The notes under the pieces: generated by a model
Seen by the model: the letters and a program-made list of their open reading frames with translations, nothing else
Database searches by the model: none
What the model was told of the DNA's origin: nothing
Assembly: GCF_003795125.1 (NCBI RefSeq)
Contig: NZ_CP027783.1
Location: forward strand, 868,001-932,000
Reading direction: 5' to 3'
Origin: Tetragenococcus osmophilus
GTDB lineage: Bacteria; Bacillota; Bacilli; Lactobacillales; Enterococcaceae
Length of the DNA: 64,000 nt
Part shown: positions 53,821 through 64,000 of the stretch, piece by piece
Position numbering within the stretch: the first letter of the stretch is position 1
How the letters are laid out: each line of letters opens with the position of its first letter
Program-made: the position numbers and the translations under genes

Positions 53821-55654
53821 ATCGAGTAGGGCGAAATCAATCGCCCTCTCACGTCACCTGGACATACGGTTCCGTATCCGGCGACTCCATTATGAATATA
53901 TGTTATGTCTATATTGGTAGTAATCTAAACAACTGACTAGGCCTGCTTGGCCTAGTTTTTGTTTAGTTATTGCCCTTCTTACACAGGTTTTGGTAGCTAC
54001 CCACTGGTAGTGGTTTCCTGCGTACGATGTTAGTTTAGCTAAGCTCTTATTTACACCTAACTTTTGTAATCCCCATTGTCTCTTGGAGGGAACCTTCCAC
54101 ATCTTCCAGACGATGGTTCGCAATCGCGTTCTTAAATGGGCGTCGATCCGTTCCATCTTGGCTTTCATGGACGAGCTGGAAAAGTAATTTATCCATCCGC
54201 GGATGACTTCATTTAACTTTTCCAGCCTCTTTCTAAAGTTTATTGACCATTTTCTTTGAGTTAACATTTTGAGTTTTTTCTCGAATTTTCGGACAGAGTC
54301 CTCATGAGGTCGGCTCATCCAGCTTTTGGCTTTAGTGTCGTAATAGAAACTAAATCCTAAATATTTTAGCTGGCTGGGCCGCGTAACCTTTGATTTGGTT
54401 CCATTAACTTTTAGCCCTAACTTATTTTCAATCCAACGAATGACTGAATGCATCACTCGATTGGCACTTGTTCGGCTTTTAACCATGATGAGACAATCAT
54501 CGGCGTATCTCACAAAGGCGAGCCCTCGGCTCTCAAGCTCTTTGTCCAGTTCATTTAGCATGATATTACTAAGAATGGGCGATAAATTCCCTCCTTGTGG
54601 GGCTCCTCGATCCGTTGGGTGGTATTCATCGGCGACCATGACACCTGCTTTGAGATATTTTCGAATAAGCGATTCTGTGTCTCCGTCTTGGATCATACGA
54701 TGTACAAGACTCATCAGCCGGTCTTGAGGAACGTTATCAAAGAATTTTTCTAGATCTATATCAACGATCCATTGATAACCTTCATTGATCGTCTTCAATA
54801 ATTGATTGACGGCCATTTCACAATTTCTGTTCGGACGAAATCCATAGCTAAATTCCGAAAAGTGGGATTCGCATATGGGTGTTATAACCTGAACAATGGC
54901 CTGCTGAATCACGCGGTCTATTGTTGTAGGTATACCGAGTTTTCGTTTCCCACCATCTGACTTTGGGATCCCAACTCTCTTTACAGGTTGGGGCTTGTAG
55001 TGTCGCTCTCTTATTTGTTGACAGATCGTTGCCCAGTTGTCTTGAATATAGGCATGAAGCTCGTCGAGCGTGACTTCGTCAACGCCGCTGGCTCCTTTAT
55101 TTGCCCGGACTTTTTTATAAGCCTCATTCATATTTTGCCGGTCAAGGATACGTTCTAACATCTTCGACATAATGTGCGCGACTCCTTTCCGCTTTTAAGT
55201 ATTCGTCTTAGATTGGCGTAGCTACCGACTCATTTACGTTTTGTCTACCACTACTATCAGACAGTACTTAAAACATACATTTTGTGTTGCACTATTCCAT
55301 GGTTCAGTCCTTCGGAAACATGGTTTCCTACTATGACATCTGCTGACTTCTCACTATTCGTTGTTACTACTAAATCGTTAGTGAGACCTCACGGGATAAG
55401 TGTTATCTCTTTCCTCGTTTACCCATAAGGTTTACGCCACAAGATTACGGTTACCTTTTGGACTTTATCGCCTTTAGCCGACTTATCCGCTCGTAGCGCC
55501 TTCCTACCTTATTCCTGTTCGTTGGGCCACGATTTCGCTATTGCTTCCTCTCTCCCGTGCCTCACAGCACGAAACTTGCAAGTCGCTTTGGGATTCGTTG
55601 GTAACGACGCTCCACAGAGACTTTCACTCTAGACATAACACATGCCCGTCATAC
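53821..55654 (-). mobile_element. Group II intron, complete copy (about 1.83 kb)
   Basis: Retroelement with 5' end GTATGACGGGCATGTG (starting at 55654), the GTGAAAGTC element typical of group II introns, a domain III-like AGAAGTCAGCAGATGTCATA segment, an internal maturase gene, domain V around 53852-53886 (GTCGCC...GGTGAC with a GGAAC-capped stem) and domain VI (GGGCGA...TCGCCC, 53829-53846), ending CGAT. The 5' end lies 1 nt after the T-run of the rpsR terminator, the insertion habit of bacterial class C introns. The 3' 1058 bp appear identical to the copy at 62943. Confidence 0.9.
53890..55170 (-). CDS. ltrA: Group II intron reverse transcriptase/maturase
   Basis: 426 residues. Reverse-transcriptase blocks are seen in order: RRVGIPK-like VKRVGIPKSDGGKRKLGIPT, SYGFRPNRNCEMAV, VDIDLEKFFDNVPQDRL, RGAPQGGNLSPILSNIML, the catalytic FVRYADDCLIM, and LKYLGFSF. 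The maturase (X) domain follows (GWINYFSSSSMKAKMERID). There is no HNH endonuclease domain, so it would use nicked or single-stranded targets. Intact and therefore potentially active. Confidence 0.95.
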   Translation of the reverse strand: MSKMLERILDRQNMNEAYKKVRANKGASGVDEVTLDELHAYIQDNWATICQQIRERHYKPQPVKRVGIPKSDGGKRKLGIPTTIDRVIQQAIVQVITPICESHFSEFSYGFRPNRNCEMAVNQLLKTINEGYQWIVDIDLEKFFDNVPQDRLMSLVHRMIQDGDTESLIRKYLKAGVMVADEYHPTDRGAPQGGNLSPILSNIMLNELDKELESRGLAFVRYADDCLIMVKSRTSANRVMHSVIRWIENKLGLKVNGTKSKVTRPSQLKYLGFSFYYDTKAKSWMSRPHEDSVRKFEKKLKMLTQRKWSINFRKRLEKLNEVIRGWINYFSSSSMKAKMERIDAHLRTRLRTIVWKMWKVPSKRQWGLQKLGVNKSLAKLTSYAGNHYQWVATKTCVRRAITKQKLGQAGLVSCLDYYQYRHNIYS

Positions 55655-55655
55655 T

Positions 55656-55689
55656 AAAAAATCCGAATGACAAAATTGTCATCCGGATA
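55656..55689 (-). terminator. Terminator after rpsR, abutting the intron
   Basis: ATCCGGATGAC and GTCATTCGGAT (55679-55689, 55661-55671; one G-U pair) with a 7-nt loop, then TTTTTTA, after which the intron begins at once. Confidence 0.9.
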
Positions 55690-55694
55690 GACTT

Positions 55695-55934
55695 TTATGG
55701 TTCTTCACTTACAAAAGGCAACAAGCCCATAATACGCGCGCGTTTTATAGCAGTTGTCAATTTACGTTGGTTTTTTGCACCTGTTCCAGTTACACGTCGA
55801 GGTAAAATTTTACCTCGTTCTGAAATAAATCTGTTTAATAAGTCAACATCTTTATAATCAACATGTTCAATGTGGTTAGCTGCAAGATAATCTACTTTAC
55901 GACGTCTGCGTCCGCCTCTTCTTTGTTGTGCCAT
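55695..55934 (-). CDS. rpsR: 30S ribosomal protein S18
   Basis: 79 residues beginning [29 protein letters not shown], with the [22 protein letters not shown] core that binds S6 and 16S rRNA. Last gene of the rpsF-ssb-rpsR operon, 24 bp after ssb; terminator and group II intron follow. No zinc ligands are seen. Confidence 0.98.
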   Translation of the reverse strand: MAQQRRGGRRRRKVDYLAANHIEHVDYKDVDLLNRFISERGKILPRRVTGTGAKNQRKLTTAIKRARIMGLLPFVSEEP

Positions 55935-55958
55935 TCTATTTTCCCTCCAATCAATTTA

Positions 55959-56459
55959 TTAGAATGGTAAATCATCATCTGAAATATCGATCGAAGATCC
56001 ACCGAAAGGATCACTGTTATCACGATCAAAATTAGGTGTTTCAGAAGACTGAGATGCTTGATTTTGATTGTAATTGTCTCCAAAGTTCGGTTGATTGCCA
56101 CCAGAATTACCATCAGAAGAACGACGTTGCTCAGTAACAGAGCGTGGTTCTAATAGTTGGAAATTTTCTGCTACGACTTCAGTCACAAAAACACGTTGTC
56201 CTTGCTGGTTTTCATAATTTCTTGTTTGAATTCTTCCAGTAGCACCAATTAATGCACCTTTACGCCCCAAATTAGCAAGGTTTTCTGCCGCTTTTCGCCA
56301 GATCACGCAGTTAATAAAATCTGCTTCTCTTTCACCATTTTGGTTTGTAAACGTACGATTCACCGCTAATGTAAAAGTCGCAACTGCTACCCCATTTGCG
56401 GTATAACGTAAATCAGGGTCTTTTGTCAATCTTCCTACTAGTACAACATTATTAATCAA
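55959..56459 (-). CDS. ssb: Single-stranded DNA-binding protein
   Basis: 166 residues: an N-terminal OB fold ([31 protein letters not shown]), a Gly/Asn/Gln/Ser-rich flexible linker, and the acidic C-terminal tip ISDDDLPF that docks partner proteins. TTG start after GAGGAGATGG. Between rpsF and rpsR, the usual arrangement. Confidence 0.98.
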   Translation of the reverse strand: MINNVVLVGRLTKDPDLRYTANGVAVATFTLAVNRTFTNQNGEREADFINCVIWRKAAENLANLGRKGALIGATGRIQTRNYENQQGQRVFVTEVVAENFQLLEPRSVTEQRRSSDGNSGGNQPNFGDNYNQNQASQSSETPNFDRDNSDPFGGSSIDISDDDLPF

Positions 56460-56499
56460 ATTACCATCTCCTCATCGTTATCGTTTCATGTGAAACGTA

Positions 56500-56799
56500 T
56501 TAATCCTCTTCTTTCACAATCATATGACGAAGGATATCATTGTTGATTCTTGCAAGACGGTTAAATTCATTCACCATATCTGCAGTTGATGGAGAAGAAA
56601 CGTTGATGATATGATAGATGCCTTCACGATAGCCATCTATTTCATACGCAAAACGACGTTTTTGCCAGTCTTTAGATTCGATCACCTCAGCGCCGTTATC
56701 AGTAACAACTGCGTCGAAACGTTCTACTAAAGCTGTTTTTGCTTCTTCATCAATGTCAGGACGAATGATGTAGGTAATTTCATACTTCGTATTTTCCAT
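56500..56799 (-). CDS. rpsF: 30S ribosomal protein S6
   Basis: 99 residues starting [28 protein letters not shown], ending with [13 protein letters not shown]. Pairs with S18 in the small subunit platform. First gene of the operon, with its own promoter and an about 80-nt leader that can form a hairpin (GCTCC with GGGAGC). An S6:S18 autoregulatory leader is known in other bacteria, but its CCG motif was not recognised here. Confidence 0.98.
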   Translation of the reverse strand: MENTKYEITYIIRPDIDEEAKTALVERFDAVVTDNGAEVIESKDWQKRRFAYEIDGYREGIYHIINVSSPSTADMVNEFNRLARINNDILRHMIVKEED

Positions 56800-56884
56800 T
56801 GATTTTTCACCTCCCTATGGTCTTTGGCTCCCTTTTTTTCTAGGAGCAGAGAGAGCTGTCCATTAAGACTACTCACGAGTTGGA

Positions 56885-56913
56885 ATTATACACGTATTTG
56901 TCTTACTACGCAA
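56885..56913 (-). promoter_or_regulatory. Promoter of the rpsF operon
   Basis: Minus strand TTGCGT (56908-56913), 17-bp spacer, perfect TATAAT (56885-56890). The leader from here to rpsF is about 80 nt. Confidence 0.75.
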
Positions 56914-56968
56914 GATATTTCGCTTTGATTGTTTAGATTTGGAATTGGTTGTACATAGTTAAATACGC

Positions 56969-57016
56969 AAAAAATCAACAAAAGTATTTTTATTTTTAAA
57001 CTTTTGTTGATTTTTT
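56969..57016 (-). terminator. Terminator after gyrA
   Basis: A perfect 16-bp stem (AAAAAATCAACAAAAG with its complement) around a 16-nt A/T loop; T residues follow on the minus strand. Confidence 0.92.
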
Positions 57017-57038
57017 TCTAAAACGAATATTTTTTACT

Positions 57039-59501
57039 TTATTCTTCTGTCGATTCTTCTACTTTTTCTAACTCTTCAGCATCGACTGTTGCCATAGTTA
57101 CAACTTTTGCGTCTTTTTCCATTTTCATCAACCGAACGCCTAATGTGGCTCTTCCGGTTTGAGAGATGTCTTCAACACGGAAACGGATAATAACGCCTTT
57201 ATCGGTAATTACCATAACATCTTCATTACCAGAAACAGTCGTTAGCCCAGCTAAAGGACCATTTTTTTCAGTAATATTAGCTGTTTTGATCCCTTTACCG
57301 CCACGACCTTTAACTGGATATTGTTCTTTTGCGGTGCGTTTTCCGTATCCTTTTTCAGTAATAACTAGAACTTCATCGTTTTCTCGAATAACCGCAGCAC
57401 CAACTACGTAATCTTCAGATCTTAAACGAATTCCTCGCACGCCACTAGCTGTTCGTCCCATATCACGTACAGCGTCTTCTTGGAAAGTAACAGAGTAACC
57501 ATTGTGGGTACCTATAATCATTACATCATCCCCACAAGTACTCAAAACATTCACTAACTCGTCTTGTTCTTTTAAACCAATCGCAATCAATCCATTACTA
57601 CGTATGTTTTTAAAAGCCTCTACTGAAGTGCGTTTAACTATACCATACTTAGTAGTAAAGAAAAGATACTTTCGCTCTTGTGTATCATTAGATAAAGCAA
57701 TGACTGTTTGGATTCGTTCATTAGAATCAATCCCTAAGAAATTAATAACTGGAATACCTTTAGCTGTACGTCCGTATTCCGGAATCTCATAGCCTTTAGC
57801 TTTATAAACTTTGCCAGCGTTGGTGAAAAATAATAAATTATCATGTGTAGAACAAGATACCAAAGTAGTAACAAAGTCCTGATCATGAACACCCATACCT
57901 TGTACACCGCGTCCGCCACGATTTTGTGTACGGAACTCACTATTAGCTGCTCGTTTAATATATCCATTATTAGTTAAGGTAACAACGATTTCTTCTTCTT
58001 CGATTAAATCTTCATCTTCTAAACTCAAAACTTCGCCAACAAGTAGTTCAGTACGACGTTTATCGCCAAATCGTTGTTCAATTTCATGTAATTCCGTTTG
58101 GATAATTTCAATTACACGTTCTGGTCTAGCTAAAATATCTGCGAGATCTTCGATTTGTTTTAATAAATCTTGATACTCACTTTCTATTTTATCTCTTTCC
58201 AAACCAGTTAAACGACGTAAACGCATATCTAAGATCGCTTGAGCTTGACGATCAGAAAGTTGAAATTGTTCCATCATCGTTTCTTTGGCTTGAGCATCAG
58301 TTTCAGAACCACGAATAACTGCTATGATCTCGTCAATATGATCTAAAGCAACTCGCAATCCTTCTAAAATATGAGCTCGAGCTTCAGCTTTTTGTTTTTC
58401 AAATTTCGCTCTACGCGTAATGACACTTTTTTGATGTTCTAAATAATCTTCTAAGATTTGTTTTAAGTTTAAAATCTTAGGCACACCATTTTCAATAGCT
58501 AACATGTTAAAGCCAAAAGAAGATTGCAAAGCAGTCATTTTGTATAAATTATTCAAAACAACCGAAGCACTTACATCTCGCCTAACATCAATAACAATTC
58601 GCATTCCTTCACGTGAAGACTCATCACGTAAATCAGTAATTCCTTCTATCCGTTTATCTCGGTGAAGTTCTGAAATTCGTTCGATTAGTTTAGCTTTATT
58701 TACCATATAAGGTAATTCTGTCACTAAAATTCTTTCTTTTCCATTAGACATTTCGCTAATTTCTACTTTACCACGAACTGTAATTGAGCCTTTACCTGTT
58801 TCATATGCTCGTCTTATTCCCGATTTTCCCATAACTAAACCGCCAGTAGGAAAGTCAGGTCCTGGCAATACTTCCATCAGTTCGTTTGTAGTGATTTCAG
58901 GATTTTCAATTAATCGGTCAATTGCAGCGACCACCTCACCCAAATTATGGGGAGGAATATTAGTCGCCATCCCTACAGCAATTCCAGTCGTTCCGTTAAC
59001 TAATAAATTAGGAAAACGAGAAGGTAGTACTTCTGGCTCTGTTTCGGTATCGTCATAGTTACCGATAAAATCTACTGTATCTTTATTTAAATCGCGTAAC
59101 ATTTCCACGGATAGACGACTCATACGAGCTTCTGTATAACGCATCGCCGCTGCACCATCGCCGTCAATGGACCCGAAGTTTCCATGACCATCTACTAGCA
59201 TGTAACGATAACTAAAAGATTGTGCCATTCTTACCATAGCCTCGTAAATGGCACTATCACCATGAGGATGATATTTCCCCATAACGTCACCGACAATACG
59301 AGCAGATTTTTTATGAGGCTTATCAGGGGTGACCCCTAATTCACTCATTCCATATAAAATACGTCGGTGAACTGGTTTTAATCCATCACGGACATCAGGC
59401 AAAGCTCTAGCTACAATGACACTCATGGCATAGTCGATAAAGGAGCCGCGCATTTCACTTGATAAATTAATATCATGAATATGATTTTCTTGGTCTCTCA
59501 A
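57039..59501 (-). CDS. gyrA: DNA gyrase subunit A
   Basis: 820 residues; breaks and rejoins DNA with GyrB to add negative supercoils. Catalytic Tyr lies in [11 protein letters not shown]. The quinolone-resistance region reads [15 protein letters not shown], with Ser and Glu at the classical positions, so no common resistance change is seen. The C-terminal pinwheel contains the GyrA box QNRGGRG. TTG start after AAAGGAGGA. Follows gyrB by 20 bp; terminator downstream. Confidence 0.98.
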   Translation of the reverse strand: MRDQENHIHDINLSSEMRGSFIDYAMSVIVARALPDVRDGLKPVHRRILYGMSELGVTPDKPHKKSARIVGDVMGKYHPHGDSAIYEAMVRMAQSFSYRYMLVDGHGNFGSIDGDGAAAMRYTEARMSRLSVEMLRDLNKDTVDFIGNYDDTETEPEVLPSRFPNLLVNGTTGIAVGMATNIPPHNLGEVVAAIDRLIENPEITTNELMEVLPGPDFPTGGLVMGKSGIRRAYETGKGSITVRGKVEISEMSNGKERILVTELPYMVNKAKLIERISELHRDKRIEGITDLRDESSREGMRIVIDVRRDVSASVVLNNLYKMTALQSSFGFNMLAIENGVPKILNLKQILEDYLEHQKSVITRRAKFEKQKAEARAHILEGLRVALDHIDEIIAVIRGSETDAQAKETMMEQFQLSDRQAQAILDMRLRRLTGLERDKIESEYQDLLKQIEDLADILARPERVIEIIQTELHEIEQRFGDKRRTELLVGEVLSLEDEDLIEEEEIVVTLTNNGYIKRAANSEFRTQNRGGRGVQGMGVHDQDFVTTLVSCSTHDNLLFFTNAGKVYKAKGYEIPEYGRTAKGIPVINFLGIDSNERIQTVIALSNDTQERKYLFFTTKYGIVKRTSVEAFKNIRSNGLIAIGLKEQDELVNVLSTCGDDVMIIGTHNGYSVTFQEDAVRDMGRTASGVRGIRLRSEDYVVGAAVIRENDEVLVITEKGYGKRTAKEQYPVKGRGGKGIKTANITEKNGPLAGLTTVSGNEDVMVITDKGVIIRFRVEDISQTGRATLGVRLMKMEKDAKVVTMATVDAEELEKVEESTEE

Positions 59502-59521
59502 AACTTTTCCTCCTTTACGCT

Positions 59522-61471
<1,950 letters not shown>

Positions 61472-62593
61472 TTATACATCTTCTCCTTCTAATTGTCCTT
61501 GATTAACATAAAAAATTTCCGGTTCTACGGACATTTTATCTTTTACTTGTTTTAACGTAGTTGTTGTCAAAAATGTTTGTATTTTGCCTTCGATCGTTTC
61601 TAATAGATGCAACTGTCTACTATCATCCAATTCACTCATTACATCATCTAGTAATAAAACTGGGTATTCTCCAGTTTCTTGTTTTATAAGATCAATTTCT
61701 GCTAATTTCACACTTAAAGCAGTCGTTCTTTGTTGACCTTGAGACCCGAATGTTTGTACATCTTTTTCATTTATAAAAAAAGACAAATCGTCTCGATGCG
61801 GTCCGACCATTGTTATTTGTCGTAAACGTTCTTTATCTTTTACTTTTGTTATTTCTTGAGCGTAAGCATTTCTAACTGTTTGCTCATCTGACCAATCTTC
61901 ACAAGCAACACTTGAACGATACATAATCGTTAAATGCTCCTTAGATTGACTGATTTTTTGATGAAGTTGATTTGCCCAATATTCCAATCGTTTAACAAAC
62001 TGTTGACGCGCAAATAATACCTTACTTCCGTGCTCGATTAGTTGTTCTGATAAAATATCTAAATACAATTCATCAGTTTGCTTATGCTCAGCCAATTGCT
62101 TAAGATAGAGATTTCGCTGCTTTAAAGTTTTTTGATACTGTGTTGACTCATAAAGATAAATCGGATCAATTTGGCCGATTTCCATATCTAAAAATTTTCG
62201 TCTTATTTGTGGGCTCCCTTTAACTAAAGAAAGATCTTCTGGCGCAAATAAAATAACATTTAACTGACCAATATAACTAGAAAGTTTCTTTTGTTCTATA
62301 TGGTTAACCTTCGTTTTTCGTCCTTTTTTTGCTAGAAATAGTTCAAGGGGAAGCTTCGTATATTTTTTTTGTACATTTCCTTTAACAAACGCTTGTTCCT
62401 TTCCCCATTGAATCAGTTCTTGTTCGTTATTTGTACGAGGACTGCGTGTTAAAGCTAAGGTATAAATGCTTTCCAAAAGATTGGTTTTTCCCTGCGCATT
62501 TTCTCCTAAAAAAATAACAACATTTTTATGGAAATCTACTGATAATTCCTCATAATTACGAAAATTTTTAATATGTAGATTAGTCAGACGCAT
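61472..62593 (-). CDS. recF: DNA replication and repair protein RecF
   Basis: SMC-like ATPase that helps RecR load RecA at gaps. 373 residues: Walker A LGENAQGKTNLLE, the ABC-type signature FGSQGQQRTTALS and Walker B YPVLLLDDVMSELD. Overlaps the upstream S4-domain gene by 14 bp and abuts gyrB, the classical dnaN-yaaA-recF-gyrB order. Confidence 0.97.
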   Translation of the reverse strand: MRLTNLHIKNFRNYEELSVDFHKNVVIFLGENAQGKTNLLESIYTLALTRSPRTNNEQELIQWGKEQAFVKGNVQKKYTKLPLELFLAKKGRKTKVNHIEQKKLSSYIGQLNVILFAPEDLSLVKGSPQIRRKFLDMEIGQIDPIYLYESTQYQKTLKQRNLYLKQLAEHKQTDELYLDILSEQLIEHGSKVLFARQQFVKRLEYWANQLHQKISQSKEHLTIMYRSSVACEDWSDEQTVRNAYAQEITKVKDKERLRQITMVGPHRDDLSFFINEKDVQTFGSQGQQRTTALSVKLAEIDLIKQETGEYPVLLLDDVMSELDDSRQLHLLETIEGKIQTFLTTTTLKQVKDKMSVEPEIFYVNQGQLEGEDV

Positions 62594-62819
62594 CTTTTTT
62601 ATCCTTTTCTTTCATAAAAAAAGTACCTATTTCAGGTATTTCAATCATTGCGCCAGCATAGAGTTTTCGTCCTCTACGTGTTTCAATTTCACCATTTACA
62701 AAAACAGTATTTTCTTGTAAATACCATTTTGCTTGCCCACCACTTGATATAATATCAAGTTCTTTTAATAATTGAGCAAGTGTCATATATTCTGTTTCTA
62801 AAACAACGGCTTCTTTCAT
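62580..62819 (-). CDS. yaaA: S4-domain RNA-binding protein YaaA
   Basis: 79 residues with an S4 domain (LAQLLKELDIISSGGQAKWYLQENTVFVNGEIETRRGRKLYAG). Conserved between dnaN and recF in Firmicutes and implicated in ribosome assembly or RNA binding. A group II intron copy lies 123 bp upstream, where dnaN would be expected just beyond it. Confidence 0.93.
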   Translation of the reverse strand: MKEAVVLETEYMTLAQLLKELDIISSGGQAKWYLQENTVFVNGEIETRRGRKLYAGAMIEIPEIGTFFMKEKDKKDASD

Positions 62820-62942
62820 TTTATCCCTCTATTTTTTCGGCATATACTTATATTATACCCTTTTTAAGCAAATAAGACAAATAAATCCCTCTAATTTTCT
62901 TTCTCAGAAGTTTTAAGATATTTAGGCAATTTTTATCTAAAA

Positions 62943-64000
62943 ATCGAGTAGGGCGAAATCAATCGCCCTCTCACGTCACCTGGACATACGGTTCCGTATC
63001 CGGCGACTCCATTATGAATATATGTTATGTCTATATTGGTAGTAATCTAAACAACTGACTAGGCCTGCTTGGCCTAGTTTTTGTTTAGTTATTGCCCTTC
63101 TTACACAGGTTTTGGTAGCTACCCACTGGTAGTGGTTTCCTGCGTACGATGTTAGTTTAGCTAAGCTCTTATTTACACCTAACTTTTGTAATCCCCATTG
63201 TCTCTTGGAGGGAACCTTCCACATCTTCCAGACGATGGTTCGCAATCGCGTTCTTAAATGGGCGTCGATCCGTTCCATCTTGGCTTTCATGGACGAGCTG
63301 GAAAAGTAATTTATCCATCCGCGGATGACTTCATTTAACTTTTCCAGCCTCTTTCTAAAGTTTATTGACCATTTTCTTTGAGTTAACATTTTGAGTTTTT
63401 TCTCGAATTTTCGGACAGAGTCCTCATGAGGTCGGCTCATCCAGCTTTTGGCTTTAGTGTCGTAATAGAAACTAAATCCTAAATATTTTAGCTGGCTGGG
63501 CCGCGTAACCTTTGATTTGGTTCCATTAACTTTTAGCCCTAACTTATTTTCAATCCAACGAATGACTGAATGCATCACTCGATTGGCACTTGTTCGGCTT
63601 TTAACCATGATGAGACAATCATCGGCGTATCTCACAAAGGCGAGCCCTCGGCTCTCAAGCTCTTTGTCCAGTTCATTTAGCATGATATTACTAAGAATGG
63701 GCGATAAATTCCCTCCTTGTGGGGCTCCTCGATCCGTTGGGTGGTATTCATCGGCGACCATGACACCTGCTTTGAGATATTTTCGAATAAGCGATTCTGT
63801 GTCTCCGTCTTGGATCATACGATGTACAAGACTCATCAGCCGGTCTTGAGGAACGTTATCAAAGAATTTTTCTAGATCTATATCAACGATCCATTGATAA
63901 CCTTCATTGATCGTCTTCAATAATTGATTGACGGCCATTTCACAATTTCTGTTCGGACGAAATCCATAGCTAAATTCCGAAAAGTGGGATTCGCATATGG
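62943..64000 (-). mobile_element. Group II intron, second copy, cut by the window edge
   Basis: The 3' 1058 bp of an element in exact register with 53821-54878 (constant offset 9122), with no difference noticed in the bases or encoded protein. The 3' end is CGAT followed by TTTTAG. It lies between yaaA and, presumably, dnaN, so close to the replication origin. The 5' end is outside the window. Confidence 0.9.
63012..64000 (-). CDS. ltrA: Group II intron reverse transcriptase/maturase, partial (5' part outside window)
   Basis: C-terminal part of the same maturase as at 53890, from within the SYGFRPNRN block through YADD to the stop. All visible residues equal those of the first copy. The N-terminal reverse-transcriptase blocks lie beyond the window edge, so integrity is unknown. 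Confidence 0.93.
   Translation of the reverse strand, partial: ICESHFSEFSYGFRPNRNCEMAVNQLLKTINEGYQWIVDIDLEKFFDNVPQDRLMSLVHRMIQDGDTESLIRKYLKAGVMVADEYHPTDRGAPQGGNLSPILSNIMLNELDKELESRGLAFVRYADDCLIMVKSRTSANRVMHSVIRWIENKLGLKVNGTKSKVTRPSQLKYLGFSFYYDTKAKSWMSRPHEDSVRKFEKKLKMLTQRKWSINFRKRLEKLNEVIRGWINYFSSSSMKAKMERIDAHLRTRLRTIVWKMWKVPSKRQWGLQKLGVNKSLAKLTSYAGNHYQWVATKTCVRRAITKQKLGQAGLVSCLDYYQYRHNIYS

Noticed and set aside
54395-54727. Plus-strand open frame of 110 codons inside the intron (repeated at 63517-63849)
   Set aside because: It is antisense to the maturase gene, has no ribosome-binding site, and is identical in both copies simply because the copies are identical.
56800-56880. S6:S18 autoregulatory leader of rpsF
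   Set aside because: A hairpin is possible, but the diagnostic CCG motif was not found, so it is mentioned only in the rpsF entry.
57039-59501. Quinolone-resistance change in gyrA
   Set aside because: Ser and Glu are present at the classical positions.

Overview
The window is AT-rich, single-chromosome Firmicutes DNA. Gene order and protein types fit the Enterococcaceae: the yaaA-recF-gyrB-gyrA-rpsF-ssb-rpsR-gdpP-rplI-dnaB order next to oriC, the ymfF-ymfH-rodZ-pgsA-cinA-recA-rny cluster, the radA-yacL-gltX-cysS-mrnC-rlmB-rae1-sigH cluster, and a Qnr-like pentapeptide protein of enterococcal type. Several insertion sequences and group II introns would suit Tetragenococcus, but the genus is a guess. 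Almost everything is housekeeping; the interest lies in mobile DNA, RNA control elements and a few altered loci.

Layout. 1-2005: thiamine salvage operon (thiT-thiM-thiE, minus strand) behind a TPP riboswitch. 2079-9963: a lipoprotein phosphatase with an attenuator-like leader, prs, glmU, ndk, purR, a Zur-type zinc ABC transporter and ispE. 10097-16575: a divergent trehalose-type locus, with a PTS EIIBCA on one side and a GH65 phosphorylase, beta-phosphoglucomutase and GntR/TreR-like regulator on the other, sharing a control region with cre sites, TreR-type operators and a long palindrome. 16582-27258: rny, recA (LexA-type box), cinA, pgsA, rodZ-like, an IS1634-family element with a 47-bp target duplication, ymfH and ymfF. 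27463-37560: mscL, veg, sigH, rae1, rlmB, mrnC, cysS behind a cysteine T-box and a 41-bp-period hairpin array, gltX, yacL-like PIN/TRAM protein, radA, dut. 37752-43747: aldo/keto reductase, proB-proA, Qnr-like protein, an IS110-family element and a small membrane protein. 43942-53671: ABC-F protein, degV, purA, class III fbp, dnaB, a structured intergenic RNA candidate, rplI and an N-terminally truncated gdpP. 53821-64000: a group II intron, rpsR-ssb-rpsF, gyrA, gyrB, recF, yaaA and a second copy of the same intron cut by the window edge.

How parts fit together. Imported disaccharide phosphate (probably trehalose 6-phosphate) would be cleaved by phosphorolysis, and the beta-glucose 1-phosphate isomerised by PgmB. 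PurR, encoded here, probably acts on its own promoter and upstream of purA through PurBox-like sites. RNA-level control is unusually visible: TPP riboswitch, Cys T-box, a hairpin holding the sigH ribosome-binding site, and an attenuator before the lipoprotein gene.

The strongest candidates for something undescribed are the 41-bp periodic hairpin array in the cysS leader (32400-32590), a three-copy intergenic palindromic repeat family (about 3184, 10097 and 16582), the multi-stem RNA between rplI and dnaB (51590-51745), and the gdpP gene that has lost its membrane and PAS region next to a group II intron. All family names rest on recognising motifs by eye; no database search was run.
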